A stretch of 64,000 nt of DNA from Demequina activiva (GCF_016862815.1 NZ_BONR01000001.1:186001-250000); one strand, 5' to 3'. Numbered from the stretch's first letter, positions 25,051-33,739 are shown. Made by a program: numbers and translations. Notes: generated by a model not told the origin, from the sequence alone.

Positions 25051-25792
25051 GCGCGCCGAAGTCCGCGAGGAAGTCCTCGACGAACGCGTTCGCCGGAGAC
25101 TGAGCGACCTCCTCCGACGAGCCCAGCTGCTCGAGCGTGCCGCCCTCCGAGAACACCGCGATGCGATCCGCGAGGATGACCGCCTCGCGAATGTCGTGCG
25201 TCACCATCATCACCGTGAGCCCCAGCGACCGCTGAAGGTCACGGAACTCCTGCTGCAGGCTGCGACGGCGCTGCGGATCGACGGCGCCGAACGGCTCGTC
25301 CATGAGCAGCACCGGAGGCTCGACCGCGAGCGCGCGGGCCACGCCCACGCGCTGACGCTCTCCGCCGGACAGCTCATGCGGGTAGCGGTCGCCGTACGTC
25401 TCCTGCGGAAGCCCCACGAGCGCCAGCAGCTCCTCGACACGCGCGGCCGTGCGGTCCTTCTCCCACTTCAGCAGCCCGGGAACGGTCGCGACGTTCTGGG
25501 CGACGGTGCGGTGAGGGAACAGGCCTACGTGCTGGATGACGTAGCCGATCGAGCGCCGCAGCTCCACGACGTCCTGAGCCATCACATCGGCCCCATCCAC
25601 GGTGATGGTGCCGGACGTGGGCTCGACCAGTCGGTTCACCATGCGCAGGGTGGTGGACTTCCCGCAGCCCGAGGGGCCCACGAGGCACAGAATCTCCCCC
25701 GGCGTCACCTCGAGGGACAGGTCCTCGACGGCGACCGTGCCGTCCGGGTACTCCTTGCGCACGTGGTCGAACGTGATGCCGGCGTGGTCCAT
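25040..25792 (-). CDS. Osmoprotectant ABC transporter ATPase (OpuCA/OpuBA type)
   Basis: The 250-residue ATPase energises import of glycine betaine, choline or related osmolytes. Walker A is GPSGCGKST (39-47), the signature ELSGGERQRVGVARAL is near 140-155, and LMDEPFGAVDP and VTHDIREAV follow. The QHVGLFPHRTVAQNV Q-loop is characteristic of the ProV/OpuCA branch. Unlike longer ProV proteins, it ends without a CBS pair, so the c-di-AMP/ionic sensing module of OpuCA is absent. It is divergent from the two permease genes, each strand having its own leaderless promoter. Confidence 0.93.
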   Translation of the reverse strand: MDHAGITFDHVRKEYPDGTVAVEDLSLEVTPGEILCLVGPSGCGKSTTLRMVNRLVEPTSGTITVDGADVMAQDVVELRRSIGYVIQHVGLFPHRTVAQNVATVPGLLKWEKDRTAARVEELLALVGLPQETYGDRYPHELSGGERQRVGVARALAVEPPVLLMDEPFGAVDPQRRRSLQQEFRDLQRSLGLTVMMVTHDIREAVILADRIAVFSEGGTLEQLGSSEEVAQSPANAFVEDFLADFGALND

Positions 25793-25798
25793 GCGGCC

Positions 25799-25804
25799 AC
25801 CGTA
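25799..25804 (-). promoter_or_regulatory. -10 box of a leaderless promoter (osmoprotectant ATPase)
   Basis: TACGGT on the minus strand, 6 nt before the ATG at 25792. Confidence 0.55.
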
Positions 25805-25867
25805 CCCTGGACCCTCCGTCCGGCCCCAGTGCCGCTCGCGATGCTCGCGCAGGCGGCGCGATCCCTG

Positions 25868-25873
25868 TAGCGT
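25868..25873 (+). promoter_or_regulatory. -10 box of a leaderless promoter (osmoprotectant permease)
   Basis: TAGCGT followed by 7 nt and the ATG at 25881. Confidence 0.55.
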
Positions 25874-25880
25874 CGGGCAG

Positions 25881-26546
25881 ATGGACGCGCCGGAGAACCC
25901 GTGGTTCTCGCTCGACTACCTCGAGCGCAACTGGGAGGAGGTGTCGAGTCAGCTCGTCATCCACACCACGCTCACCCTTCAGGCCCTCCTGATCGCGTTC
26001 GCCATCGCCTTCCCGCTCGCGGTGATCGCGCGTCGCATCCCGCGACTGTCCGGACCCATCATGGGCGTGAGCGGCGTGCTGTACACGATCCCCTCCTTCG
26101 CGCTGTTCGGGCTGCTGGCACCCTTCACGGGCATCGGCCGCACCACCGTGCTGATCGGACTCGTCGCCTATGCGCTGCTGGTGCTGGTGCGCAACATCGT
26201 GGTGGGCCTCCAGGGAGTCGACCGCGATGTGACCGATGCCGCGCGCGGACTGGGATACACGCCCACCCGCCTGCTGCTGCAGGTCGAGCTGCCCAACGCG
26301 CTGCCCTCGATCATCGCCGGCCTGCGCATCGCGGCGGTCAGCACGGTCGCCCTGGTCACCGTGGGCGTGGTGGTGGGCTACGGCGGTCTGGGGCAGCTGA
26401 TGTTCCGCGGGCTGCAGTCGGACTACCGTGCCCAGATCATGACCGCCACCATCCTGTGCCTGGTGCTCGCGCTGGTGCTTGACCTGATGCTCGCCCTCAC
26501 CGGCCGGCTCGCGATGCCGTGGGCACGCAGGAGGGCGGTCGCATGA
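25881..26546 (+). CDS. Osmoprotectant ABC transporter permease (OpuCB-like), first
   Basis: The 221-residue permease of the BPD_transp_1 family has about six membrane spans. GVLYTIPSFALFGLLAPFTGIG near residue 60-80 and the EAA-loop-type segment DAARGLGYTPTRLLLQVELPNALPSIIAGLR (DAARGLGYTPTRLL through ALPSIIAGLR, near 118-148) match OpuCB/OpuCD. The ATG at 25881 is fixed by a leaderless -10 box. The stop overlaps the next permease start (ATGA). The two permeases form the heterodimeric channel for the ATPase encoded on the other strand. Confidence 0.93.
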   Translation: MDAPENPWFSLDYLERNWEEVSSQLVIHTTLTLQALLIAFAIAFPLAVIARRIPRLSGPIMGVSGVLYTIPSFALFGLLAPFTGIGRTTVLIGLVAYALLVLVRNIVVGLQGVDRDVTDAARGLGYTPTRLLLQVELPNALPSIIAGLRIAAVSTVALVTVGVVVGYGGLGQLMFRGLQSDYRAQIMTATILCLVLALVLDLMLALTGRLAMPWARRRAVA

Positions 26547-27274
26547 GCACCATCACGGATGCGTGGGACTACCTCACCACGTGGACCAACTGGACCGGCG
26601 CCAACGGGATCACCACGCCCACCTTCGACGGCGGCTGGCGCTTCGCGCAGGACTCGATCATCGCGCTCACGCTGGAGCACCTGTGGATGAGCTTCGCCGC
26701 CGTGGCGCTCGCGGTGATCGTCGCGCTCCCTCTGGGGGTCTACCTCGGCCACGTGCGCAAGGGCGGCAGCGCCACCGTCGTGGTCTCCAACGTCACGCGC
26801 GCCATGCCCACGCTCGCACTCCTGACCCTGTTCGCCGCTTCGGCCATCGGCTTCGGCAACCAGGCGGTCATCCTCGCGGCGGCGATCTTCGCCTTCCCGC
26901 CCATCCTCACCAACGCCTTCACCGGCATGGCGGACGTGGATCCCGACATTCGAGAGGCGGCGCTGGGCCAGGGCCTCACGCGCTTCCAGGTGGCGACCCG
27001 CGTCGAGCTTCCGCTCGCCATCCCCCTCATCGCTGCGGGCCTGCGCACGGCGACGGTGCAGACCGTCGCGACCGTGCCGCTGGCCGCCCTGGTGGCCGGG
27101 GGCGGGCTGGGAGTCATCATCAACCGGGGCCTCGCGACTCAGCGCTATGGCGAGGTGCTGGCGGGAGCGGTGCTCGTGGGCACCCTCGCGCTGCTCACGG
27201 ACGCAGTGATGTCACGACTCCAGCGAGCCGTCACTCCCGCCCCCTTGCGCGAGGCGGCCGCCAGCGCCGTCTGA
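26543..27274 (+). CDS. Osmoprotectant ABC transporter permease (OpuCD-like), second
   Basis: The 243-residue permease has VTRAMPTLALLTLFAASAIGFG near 85-107 and EAALGQGLTRFQVATRVELPLAIPLIAAG near 143-170 (EAA loop). About six membrane spans are present. Compared with its partner it has a longer N-terminus (WDYLTTWTNWTGANG...) before the first span. The start is preceded by AGGAGGG inside the previous gene and overlaps its stop by 4 bp. A 148-bp gap with a separate promoter-like element follows before the binding-protein gene. Confidence 0.93.
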   Translation: MSTITDAWDYLTTWTNWTGANGITTPTFDGGWRFAQDSIIALTLEHLWMSFAAVALAVIVALPLGVYLGHVRKGGSATVVVSNVTRAMPTLALLTLFAASAIGFGNQAVILAAAIFAFPPILTNAFTGMADVDPDIREAALGQGLTRFQVATRVELPLAIPLIAAGLRTATVQTVATVPLAALVAGGGLGVIINRGLATQRYGEVLAGAVLVGTLALLTDAVMSRLQRAVTPAPLREAAASAV

Positions 27275-27338
27275 GCCCCTGCATCGGCCGTCCCGCGGAG
27301 TGGCGCCGGCCACCCTCGCATTCTCGACCGCTGGCACC

Positions 27339-27422
27339 TAGCCTGGTAGTCGGCACACCTGGGAAGAAACCGGGACGCGGGGTGGTTGCTCACCCTGACA
27401 GTCCCCGACACGAGGAGTCCTC
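27339..27422 (+). promoter_or_regulatory. Promoter and leader of the osmoprotectant-binding protein
   Basis: TAGCCT (27339-27344) followed by a leader of about 70 nt. The leader contains one clear small hairpin (gggtg-gttgct-caccc near 27380-27396) and ends in GAGGAG just before the ATG. I could not match it to a known riboswitch by eye. Confidence 0.4.
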
Positions 27423-28424
27423 ATGCGCACCCGTACCGCACCCCTCGCAGCGCTCGCCATCGCTGCCCTGACCCTGGCCGGCTGTAGCTCCGGCGACACC
27501 GACGCCGAGCCCTCGGACGGCGGCTCGATGGAGCCCACAGGCGCCACCACGGAGTCCGCCATGGCGCAGGAGTGCCTGCCGGTGCCCGGCGAGCAGCTCG
27601 TGGTCCTCGAGGACGACATGCAGCTGCAGAACTCGGACAACATCATCCCCGCGCTCAACGCGGACGCCGCAAGCGAGGACGTCCTCGCGGCCCTCGACGC
27701 CGTCTCCTCTGCGCTGGACACGGAGATGCTGATCGAGCTCAACAACCAGGTCGACGTCCAGCGCCGCACCTCGCAGGAGGTCGCTCAGGAGTGGGTGGAG
27801 CAGGCGGGCATCTCCGTCGAGGCGACCGGCTCGGGCGACCTCACCATCGGCGCCGCGAACTTCACCGAGAACATCACGCTCGCGGAGATCTACGCGGATG
27901 TGCTCGAGCAGGCCGGCTACAGCACCGAGGTGCGCGAGATCGGCAACCGCGAGACCTACCTCCCGGCGCTCGAGTCCGGCGAGATCGACATCGTGCCGGA
28001 GTACGCGGCGACGTTCGCCGAGTTCCTCGACGGCGACGTGGACAATGTGGTCGCCTCGGGAGACATCGCGGAGACCGTCGCGGCCCTCGAGCCGCTGGCT
28101 GAGGAGCGTGGCCTGGCGGTGGGCGCGGCTGCCTCCGCTCAGGACCAGAACGCCTTCGCCACCACGCAGGGCTTCGTCGACCAGTACGGCGTGACCTCGC
28201 TGAGCGAGCTCGCCGAGTCCTGCGAGGGCATCGTGCTGGGCGGTCCCCCGGAGTGCCCCGAGCGTCCGTTCTGCCAGCCGGGACTCGAGAGCACCTACGG
28301 CATCGAGGTCGCGGAGTTCCGCTCGCTCGACGCCGGCGGCCCGCTGACCAAGACCGCCATCACCACCGGTGAGGTCGCGGTGGGCCTGGTGTTCTCGTCG
28401 GACGGCGCTCTCGCCACCAGCTGA
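27423..28424 (+). CDS. Osmoprotectant-binding lipoprotein, circularly permuted OpuCC/OsmF domain
   Basis: The 333-residue lipoprotein has lipobox LAGC (Cys21) and is the binding component for the preceding permeases. Its domain order is unusual. Residues 59-129 (LVVLEDD ... LIELNNQVDV ... AQEWVEQAG) correspond to the C-terminal end of normal OpuCC/OsmF proteins. Residues 139-333 (DLTIGAANFTENITLAEIYA ... EIDIVPEYAA ... GEVAVGLVFSSDGALATS) correspond to the normal N-terminal and middle parts. The protein stops where the standard protein would continue into LVVLEDD. It is thus a circular permutation joined by a short linker (130-138). GAGGAG supports the start; a strong terminator follows. Four cysteines (51, and three around CEGIVLGGPPECPERPFC) may form disulfides. 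Confidence 0.9.
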   Translation: MRTRTAPLAALAIAALTLAGCSSGDTDAEPSDGGSMEPTGATTESAMAQECLPVPGEQLVVLEDDMQLQNSDNIIPALNADAASEDVLAALDAVSSALDTEMLIELNNQVDVQRRTSQEVAQEWVEQAGISVEATGSGDLTIGAANFTENITLAEIYADVLEQAGYSTEVREIGNRETYLPALESGEIDIVPEYAATFAEFLDGDVDNVVASGDIAETVAALEPLAEERGLAVGAAASAQDQNAFATTQGFVDQYGVTSLSELAESCEGIVLGGPPECPERPFCQPGLESTYGIEVAEFRSLDAGGPLTKTAITTGEVAVGLVFSSDGALATS

Positions 28425-28439
28425 CGATCCTGCACGCAC

Positions 28440-28472
28440 AAGGCCCGGTCCCCTCGGCGGGGGCCGGGCCTT
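28440..28472 (+). terminator. Terminator after the osmoprotectant-binding protein
   Basis: A 14-bp stem with one T-G pair (aaggcccggtcccc / gggggccgggcctt). Almost the same hairpin occurs at 29620-29655 on the other side of the next gene. Confidence 0.8.
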
Positions 28473-28513
28473 CGTGCTGTCAGGGTCAGGGACGCGACGC
28501 GCGCGCGCCGCTC

Positions 28514-29560
28514 TCAGGGATGGTCGCTCGTCGACGCGGATTGATCCTGCAGGGCCTCGCGCAGGAGCGGCAGCAGCGCATCGCCGTCGTCGCCGCGCAC
28601 CACCGGTACCCTGCCAACGCTCTCGACGTCGTCGCCCACGTGCTTGAGCCCGGCGCGCCGCAGCACGATCGCCGCGACACGTCCTGGGTGCGCTCTCGCG
28701 GCGTCCTGGTAGATGTCAGGGTCGTGCTCGCCGTCGTCGCCCACGAGCACCCACGTCACATGCGGCAGCTCCTCCATGAGGCGGGCGATGGTGGTCGTCT
28801 TGTGCGCCTTGCCGTCGCGAAACCAGCGCGTGGGGGTGACGCCCCAGTCGGTCAGCAGCACGGGGCCTGGCGGGAATCCCTGCAGGTCGAGGAAGTGCGT
28901 GATGACTCCTACGAAGTTCCACGGGCCGTTGCTGACGTAGACGACTCCCGGTGAGCGCTCCCCGCGGACGGTCTCCGCGATGAGGTCCGACATGCCGGGA
29001 ACCGATCGCCGTGAGCTGCTCGTGCCCCGCAGCGTTCGCCACGCCGCACGGAAGGGATGCGCCAGTCCGGTGACCCACGCGGTGTCGTCGATGTCGCAGA
29101 CCACCCCGCGGACCGGCTCCTCGGCGAAGACGTGGATGTGCGCCTCCACCGCGTCCCGATGCGGCACCGTCAGGAATGCGCGAGCGATGCCGGGCGCGAG
29201 CGGGTGCTCCAGGTCCATCTGCACGTCCACGATGCCCGATGCGTCGGTGGTCGCCGTGAGGCGCGCGTCGCCCAGGGAGATCGAGACATCCGCATGCGGA
29301 TGCTCGAGCGTCAGGAGCTGGCGCCAGCCGCGCATGCCGCGGTGCCTCTCGAGATCGAACGAGGGCGGAGCCAGCACCACCCGGCACAGGACGCGCGCGG
29401 AGGTCCCGCTCGAGTACCCGGAGTACGGCAGCACCGCGGGCGTCCAGCCGCGCGCCCTGGCCAGCCGCGCGAGCCCATCACGCACGCTCGTCTCCGCGCG
29501 GTGCACGGTGGAGATGGCCACGGCGTTCACACGTTCACCGACGCTGCGCGCAGACCTCAT
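28514..29560 (-). CDS. App1-type phosphatase domain protein (DUF2183)
   Basis: The 348-residue protein has an N-terminal beta-rich domain of ~170 residues. A HAD-like App1/DUF2183 domain follows: VCDIDDTAW (catalytic DxD at about 172-174), VYVSNGPWNF, KAHKTTTIARLM with the conserved lysine, and LVGDDGEHDPDIY with acidic metal ligands. Fungal App1 is a phosphatidate phosphatase; bacterial relatives are uncharacterised. The ATG at 29560 is set by TACCGT 6 nt upstream. It has no operon partner and is flanked on both sides by nearly identical terminator hairpins. Confidence 0.85.
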   Translation of the reverse strand: MRSARSVGERVNAVAISTVHRAETSVRDGLARLARARGWTPAVLPYSGYSSGTSARVLCRVVLAPPSFDLERHRGMRGWRQLLTLEHPHADVSISLGDARLTATTDASGIVDVQMDLEHPLAPGIARAFLTVPHRDAVEAHIHVFAEEPVRGVVCDIDDTAWVTGLAHPFRAAWRTLRGTSSSRRSVPGMSDLIAETVRGERSPGVVYVSNGPWNFVGVITHFLDLQGFPPGPVLLTDWGVTPTRWFRDGKAHKTTTIARLMEELPHVTWVLVGDDGEHDPDIYQDAARAHPGRVAAIVLRRAGLKHVGDDVESVGRVPVVRGDDGDALLPLLREALQDQSASTSDHP

Positions 29561-29566
29561 GGGCCC

Positions 29567-29572
29567 ACGGTA
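29567..29572 (-). promoter_or_regulatory. -10 box of a leaderless promoter (App1-type phosphatase)
   Basis: TACCGT on the minus strand, 6 nt from the ATG at 29560. Confidence 0.55.
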
Positions 29573-29619
29573 GCCCGACGGCGCACGCGTGACGGACGCG
29601 GCCGAGCGTGGCGGCAAGC

Positions 29620-29655
29620 GAAAGGCCCGGTCCCCCACTGCGGGGGCCGGGCCTT
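29620..29655. terminator. Terminator hairpin next to tRNA-Lys
   Basis: An inverted repeat aaggcccggtccccc / gggggccgggcctt lying just beyond the 3' end of tRNA-Lys (minus strand), which it probably terminates. Its arms match the hairpin at 28440-28472. Confidence 0.75.
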
Positions 29656-29664
29656 CGTCTGCGG

Positions 29665-29737
<73 letters not shown>

Positions 29738-29825
29738 TCGCCTCGCGGGCGTCATGCCGCGCGGTGCGAAAGACAACTTTAGCAGGAGGGTGCCGGGGTT
29801 GGAAAATCGAGAGGGCTCCGCCCGG

Positions 29826-32800
29826 CTACCGCATGCCCCGGATCTTCTCGAAGGTCGCCGCGAGCGCGATCAGCACACCGCCCACCAGCGCGAACGCGAT
29901 CCACCGCGAGAGCACGGCATCGCTCGCGCTCGCCTGCGTGAGCGACACTGCGACGGCGGCGATGGCCGCCGCGCCGATGGGCGCGAGCCACTTCAGCGCA
30001 GCGCCGCAGATCGCGAGCGCGAGCACCCCAGCGGTGAGACCGAGAGTGCGCCCCAGCGAGGCGGGCTCGAGGGCGAGCGCGATCAGGCTCGGCACGAGCA
30101 CGATGGCCAGGCCCGGGGCCAGGGCCCGCACCGACGGCATCTGCGCGTCGCGCCGCAGGGCTCGTACGCCGACCACGAGCGCGATCGCCGCGGGCGCCGC
30201 GACGTAGAGCTCGACCACCGTGGCGTTCGCGCTCGACAGCAGCATCGCGATGCCGAGGCTCGCGGCGCCGGCGCTGACCCACCATGCGGGACGCCAGCCC
30301 TGCATCCGCAGCGCCCACCATGCCGCTGCGGCGATGAGCAGCACCAGGCCCGCTCCCCACTGCGTGGGAGACCACGCGGCGCACCCGACCGTGAGCGCGG
30401 CAAGAAGCGAGACGCGGGCCACAGCGGTCCGGTCACGGCGCGCCATCCAGGGAGCCAGTGCCGCCGCCGAGCCCACCACGAGCGCACCGATGAGCGCCGC
30501 CTCGACCGATGCCGCGGTCGCCAGCAGAAGGCCCGCGCCGAGCGCTCCGAGCACCGCAGCCCCGCTGAGCTCGGCCAGCGGCCAGCGGCGCGGCGTCGCC
30601 GCCGACACCCAGGTGAGCGCGAGGCCGGCCAGCACCGCGGTGAGCCCGGCGCTCCATTCATCGACCGCGGCCCACGGGATCGCGGCGAGCATCACCGCGA
30701 CACCGGCGCCGCGCAGTCGCCTCAACCGGAACCGCAGCATCCCCGCGACCACCAGCGCCGCACCCAGGGCCGCCGGGACGATCCACGTGGCGGGCAGCGC
30801 AAGTGCCTGCGACGCGACGAATGCGCCCACCCCCGTGATCTCCGCGAGAGCGTGCCGGCGTATCCACCTGAAGGCGGCTGCCGCCGCCACGACCGCGCCG
30901 GCGAGCACCGCGTACGACCACTCGGGCAGGGCGCGCGGGACGTCGGCGAAGGCCTGGTCGTAGGCCGCGGCGAACGATCCGAGCGCTGCGCCGACGAACC
31001 AGAAGCCTGCGACGACGGCGATCGGGGCTGCACCGAGCAGCACCCGCGTGCGAACGGGGGCCGGAAGCCGCGTCGCCACCCACGCTGCGACGGCCACGGC
31101 CGTGGCTCCGCACGCCACCGCCTCGATCGTGCTCCACCCGGCAGCCGCGGGCACCGCTGCGGCCGCAACCGTGACGGCGAGAGCGGCGCTGGCCGCTGCC
31201 AGCCGGGGCCACCGCACCGCCATCGCGATCTGCACGACCACCAGCGCGAGCAGCACGAGAGCTCCGGGCATCAGCGAGGACTCGAGGTCCGCGAGGCGTC
31301 CGGCGGCCACCACGGTGAGCACCGACAGCCACGCCATCGATCCCACCCGCACGGTCCTCGAGAGCAGGCCCCTGGGGAGCATGCTCGCGGCGACCGCGAG
31401 CGCGACGGCCGTCGTCGCGGACAGCGACTGCGCTGCGGCCTCGCGCCCCGTCGTGGCCGGCAACGTCGCGACCATCGCGCCGAGCACCACGGGCGGCACG
31501 GCGAGCGCCGCGCCCGCGGTGATGCCGTCCAGGGGCTCCCGATCGCCATCCTCGAGACCCGGCAGGTCGCGCGCCAGGGTCGCGCCCGCCCCCACCAGCC
31601 CGGCGGCCACGAAGGTCCACCACGACGCGCCGCCATCGGTGCCGCCGCTGAGGAGGGCGATCACCGAGCTCGCCACGCTGACCACGACCACGACGGCGGC
31701 GGTGGCCAGGGCGGGGATCGCTCCCGCCGCAGCCACGAGCGCCCACGCCGGCCGCGTCCACCGCAGCGCCGCGAGTGCCGCGACTGCGACACCGGCGGCC
31801 ACGCCGATCACGCCGGTCCGAGTCCCGGACAGCGCCCAGCCCGCCGCTCCGGCCACGACGCTCGCCAGCACGATCGCGGGAGCACTCGCGACGCGCGGCT
31901 GCCAGCGAATCCCTGCGGCGACCGCGGCCACCGCGACGGCGCCCACGGCAAGGGCCCAGGGGTCCACCACGGCGCCCTGCCATGCGGAAAGCATGCCCGC
32001 GACAAGGCCGAGCGAGAGGCCGCCCAGCCCGGCCGTCCAGCGGGCGGCGGGGGCGCTCCACACGCGGCACGCCGCGGCGAGCACCGCGCCACCACCCACG
32101 ACGGCGAGGGCGATCACGGTGGGGCTCGAGCCGGCGAGTGCCGGCGCGGACGCCGCGGCGGCGACGGCGAGCCACGCGCCTGTGACCTGCGCGGGGACGC
32201 TCCAAGCGGCCGCGACACGCCACCACCGCACCAACACAGTGGCGGATGCAGCAATCGCCAGGCCGAGCACTCCGAGCACGGCGGGCTGCGCGATCCAGTC
32301 CCCCATCTGCGCCTGCACTCCCGCGCTGGTGGCAGCAGACAGGGTCCAGGCGGCCGCGTCGCCAAGCACCACGAGCGCGGTCAGTGCGAACCACGCGCCC
32401 ACGGGAACCGATGCTGCGAGCGTCACCCGTTGACGCGTCGCGCCTGAGCGGGTCGCGACGAGCATCAGCACCGCCCACGCGCCCGCGCCTGCCAGCAACG
32501 CCGCTGCCGGATCCTCGTCGCTGCCCGCGAGCGCGACGGCGGCCCACCATGCAGGCACGAGCGCCGGCAGGGGCGCGAGCGCGAGGCGGGTCCAACGCAG
32601 GGCGAGCGCGGTCAGCACAGCGACGGGAGCCGCCCCCGCGAGTGCCACGGCGACGGGCTCTGCGCCGTCGAACGGGGCCGCGAGCGCAGCGAGCCCTGCC
32701 GCGGAGGCAAGTGCGACCGCGCTCCACCGCAGCACCGTGGCGCCGGCAGGCGGCGACCACACCCAGCTCAGGGCTGCGACGGCTCCGGACAGGACCGCCG

Positions 32801-33707
32801 CGGCCACCACGAAGGTCAGCAGCTCCGTCCCGCCCCACGGGCCGATCTCGGCTGCGCTGCCCACGGCGCCCCAGAACGCGGCCAGCGCCGCGGCGAGCGC
32901 CGCCGTCATGCCGGTCCAGTCCACGCGCAGCCGATGCAGGACGCGACCCACGGTGGAGGCGACCGCGAGCACCACCGCTCCACCCCACCCGCCCAGGACC
33001 GCGAAGTCGCGGTCGAGCGCCACCACTGCGACTGAGGCGAACGCCATCGACACCACGCCCACGGCGCCGGCGGACACGCTCAGGGATCGCCGGTCCAGCC
33101 AGACCGCGAGCACGCCCACGCCAGCGGCCAGTGCGCCCACCATGAGCGCCTGGAGCGCCGGCTCCAGCGTCGTCCACGTCACCGCGATGAAGACGATCGC
33201 GGACGCGATGAGCAGCGCCGCGCCGCCCACGCCAAGCATCACGGGCGCGGTCAGGCGGGACCGCCGAGCGGCGGCTGCGCCGGCCGTCGCGCCGGCGGGG
33301 ACGTGCACGGCGTCCACAGTCGTCGCGGGCGCCGGCGCAGCAGCGGCGTCCCCCGAAGCCGCCGCACGGGTGAAGCCCGGTGCTGCGCCAGCAGATGCCG
33401 TGTCCTCGCCCGCCGCGGGCCGGGGCGCGGACGCGCCTGAGCCAGCCGCCGCATGGACCGGCGGGGCGGGGCGCGCCTCGACGGCGGCGCGCGCGTGCTC
33501 GAGGGAGATGCGCCGGTGCTGGACCCACTGCTCGCGCACGGCCCACAGCTCGCGCCAGCGGTCGTCGCACTGGCGGATCGCCGCATCGGCCTGCTGCATC
33601 GCGACGTAGCTGGGGTGGGCGAAGGCGATGCCGCACTGCGCGCAGCGGTCGCCGCGCGTCGCAGGCGCCTCGCACACCAGGCACGCTCCGAGCAGGCTGT
33701 TCGTCAT
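29826..33707 (-). CDS. Giant polytopic membrane protein with N-terminal zinc ribbon
   Basis: The 1293-residue protein begins with a zinc ribbon (CLVCEAPATRGDRCAQC, about residues 9-25). A charged helical stretch with RWRELWAVREQWVQHRR follows, then an alanine/proline-rich linker to about 150. The rest is a nearly unbroken series of hydrophobic helices, probably more than thirty. I recognise the overall layout of a large actinobacterial membrane-protein group (SCO7322-like), but no function is known to me. There are no ATPase, transporter or enzyme motifs in the membrane part. The ATG at 33707 has gggggatc before it. A TACTGT box at 33734-33739 would give a short leader. The longer reading upstream crosses the divergent bcp gene and is rejected. 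Confidence 0.82.
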   Translation of the reverse strand: MTNSLLGACLVCEAPATRGDRCAQCGIAFAHPSYVAMQQADAAIRQCDDRWRELWAVREQWVQHRRISLEHARAAVEARPAPPVHAAAGSGASAPRPAAGEDTASAGAAPGFTRAAASGDAAAAPAPATTVDAVHVPAGATAGAAAARRSRLTAPVMLGVGGAALLIASAIVFIAVTWTTLEPALQALMVGALAAGVGVLAVWLDRRSLSVSAGAVGVVSMAFASVAVVALDRDFAVLGGWGGAVVLAVASTVGRVLHRLRVDWTGMTAALAAALAAFWGAVGSAAEIGPWGGTELLTFVVAAAVLSGAVAALSWVWSPPAGATVLRWSAVALASAAGLAALAAPFDGAEPVAVALAGAAPVAVLTALALRWTRLALAPLPALVPAWWAAVALAGSDEDPAAALLAGAGAWAVLMLVATRSGATRQRVTLAASVPVGAWFALTALVVLGDAAAWTLSAATSAGVQAQMGDWIAQPAVLGVLGLAIAASATVLVRWWRVAAAWSVPAQVTGAWLAVAAAASAPALAGSSPTVIALAVVGGGAVLAAACRVWSAPAARWTAGLGGLSLGLVAGMLSAWQGAVVDPWALAVGAVAVAAVAAGIRWQPRVASAPAIVLASVVAGAAGWALSGTRTGVIGVAAGVAVAALAALRWTRPAWALVAAAGAIPALATAAVVVVVSVASSVIALLSGGTDGGASWWTFVAAGLVGAGATLARDLPGLEDGDREPLDGITAGAALAVPPVVLGAMVATLPATTGREAAAQSLSATTAVALAVAASMLPRGLLSRTVRVGSMAWLSVLTVVAAGRLADLESSLMPGALVLLALVVVQIAMAVRWPRLAAASAALAVTVAAAAVPAAAGWSTIEAVACGATAVAVAAWVATRLPAPVRTRVLLGAAPIAVVAGFWFVGAALGSFAAAYDQAFADVPRALPEWSYAVLAGAVVAAAAAFRWIRRHALAEITGVGAFVASQALALPATWIVPAALGAALVVAGMLRFRLRRLRGAGVAVMLAAIPWAAVDEWSAGLTAVLAGLALTWVSAATPRRWPLAELSGAAVLGALGAGLLLATAASVEAALIGALVVGSAAALAPWMARRDRTAVARVSLLAALTVGCAAWSPTQWGAGLVLLIAAAAWWALRMQGWRPAWWVSAGAASLGIAMLLSSANATVVELYVAAPAAIALVVGVRALRRDAQMPSVRALAPGLAIVLVPSLIALALEPASLGRTLGLTAGVLALAICGAALKWLAPIGAAAIAAVAVSLTQASASDAVLSRWIAFALVGGVLIALAATFEKIRGMR

Positions 33708-33733
33708 CGATCCCCCAAGCATTGGCTGCTCGG

Positions 33734-33739
33734 ACAGTA
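33734..33739 (-). promoter_or_regulatory. Putative -10 box of the giant membrane protein
   Basis: TACTGT on the minus strand, 26 nt before the ATG at 33707. A leader of about 20 nt would carry the gggggatc site. Confidence 0.4.

Noticed and set aside
27339-27422. c-di-AMP (ydaO) or glycine riboswitch before the osmoprotectant-binding protein
   Set aside because: The leader is too short for ydaO and I cannot match conserved core sequences by eye; left as an undefined leader.
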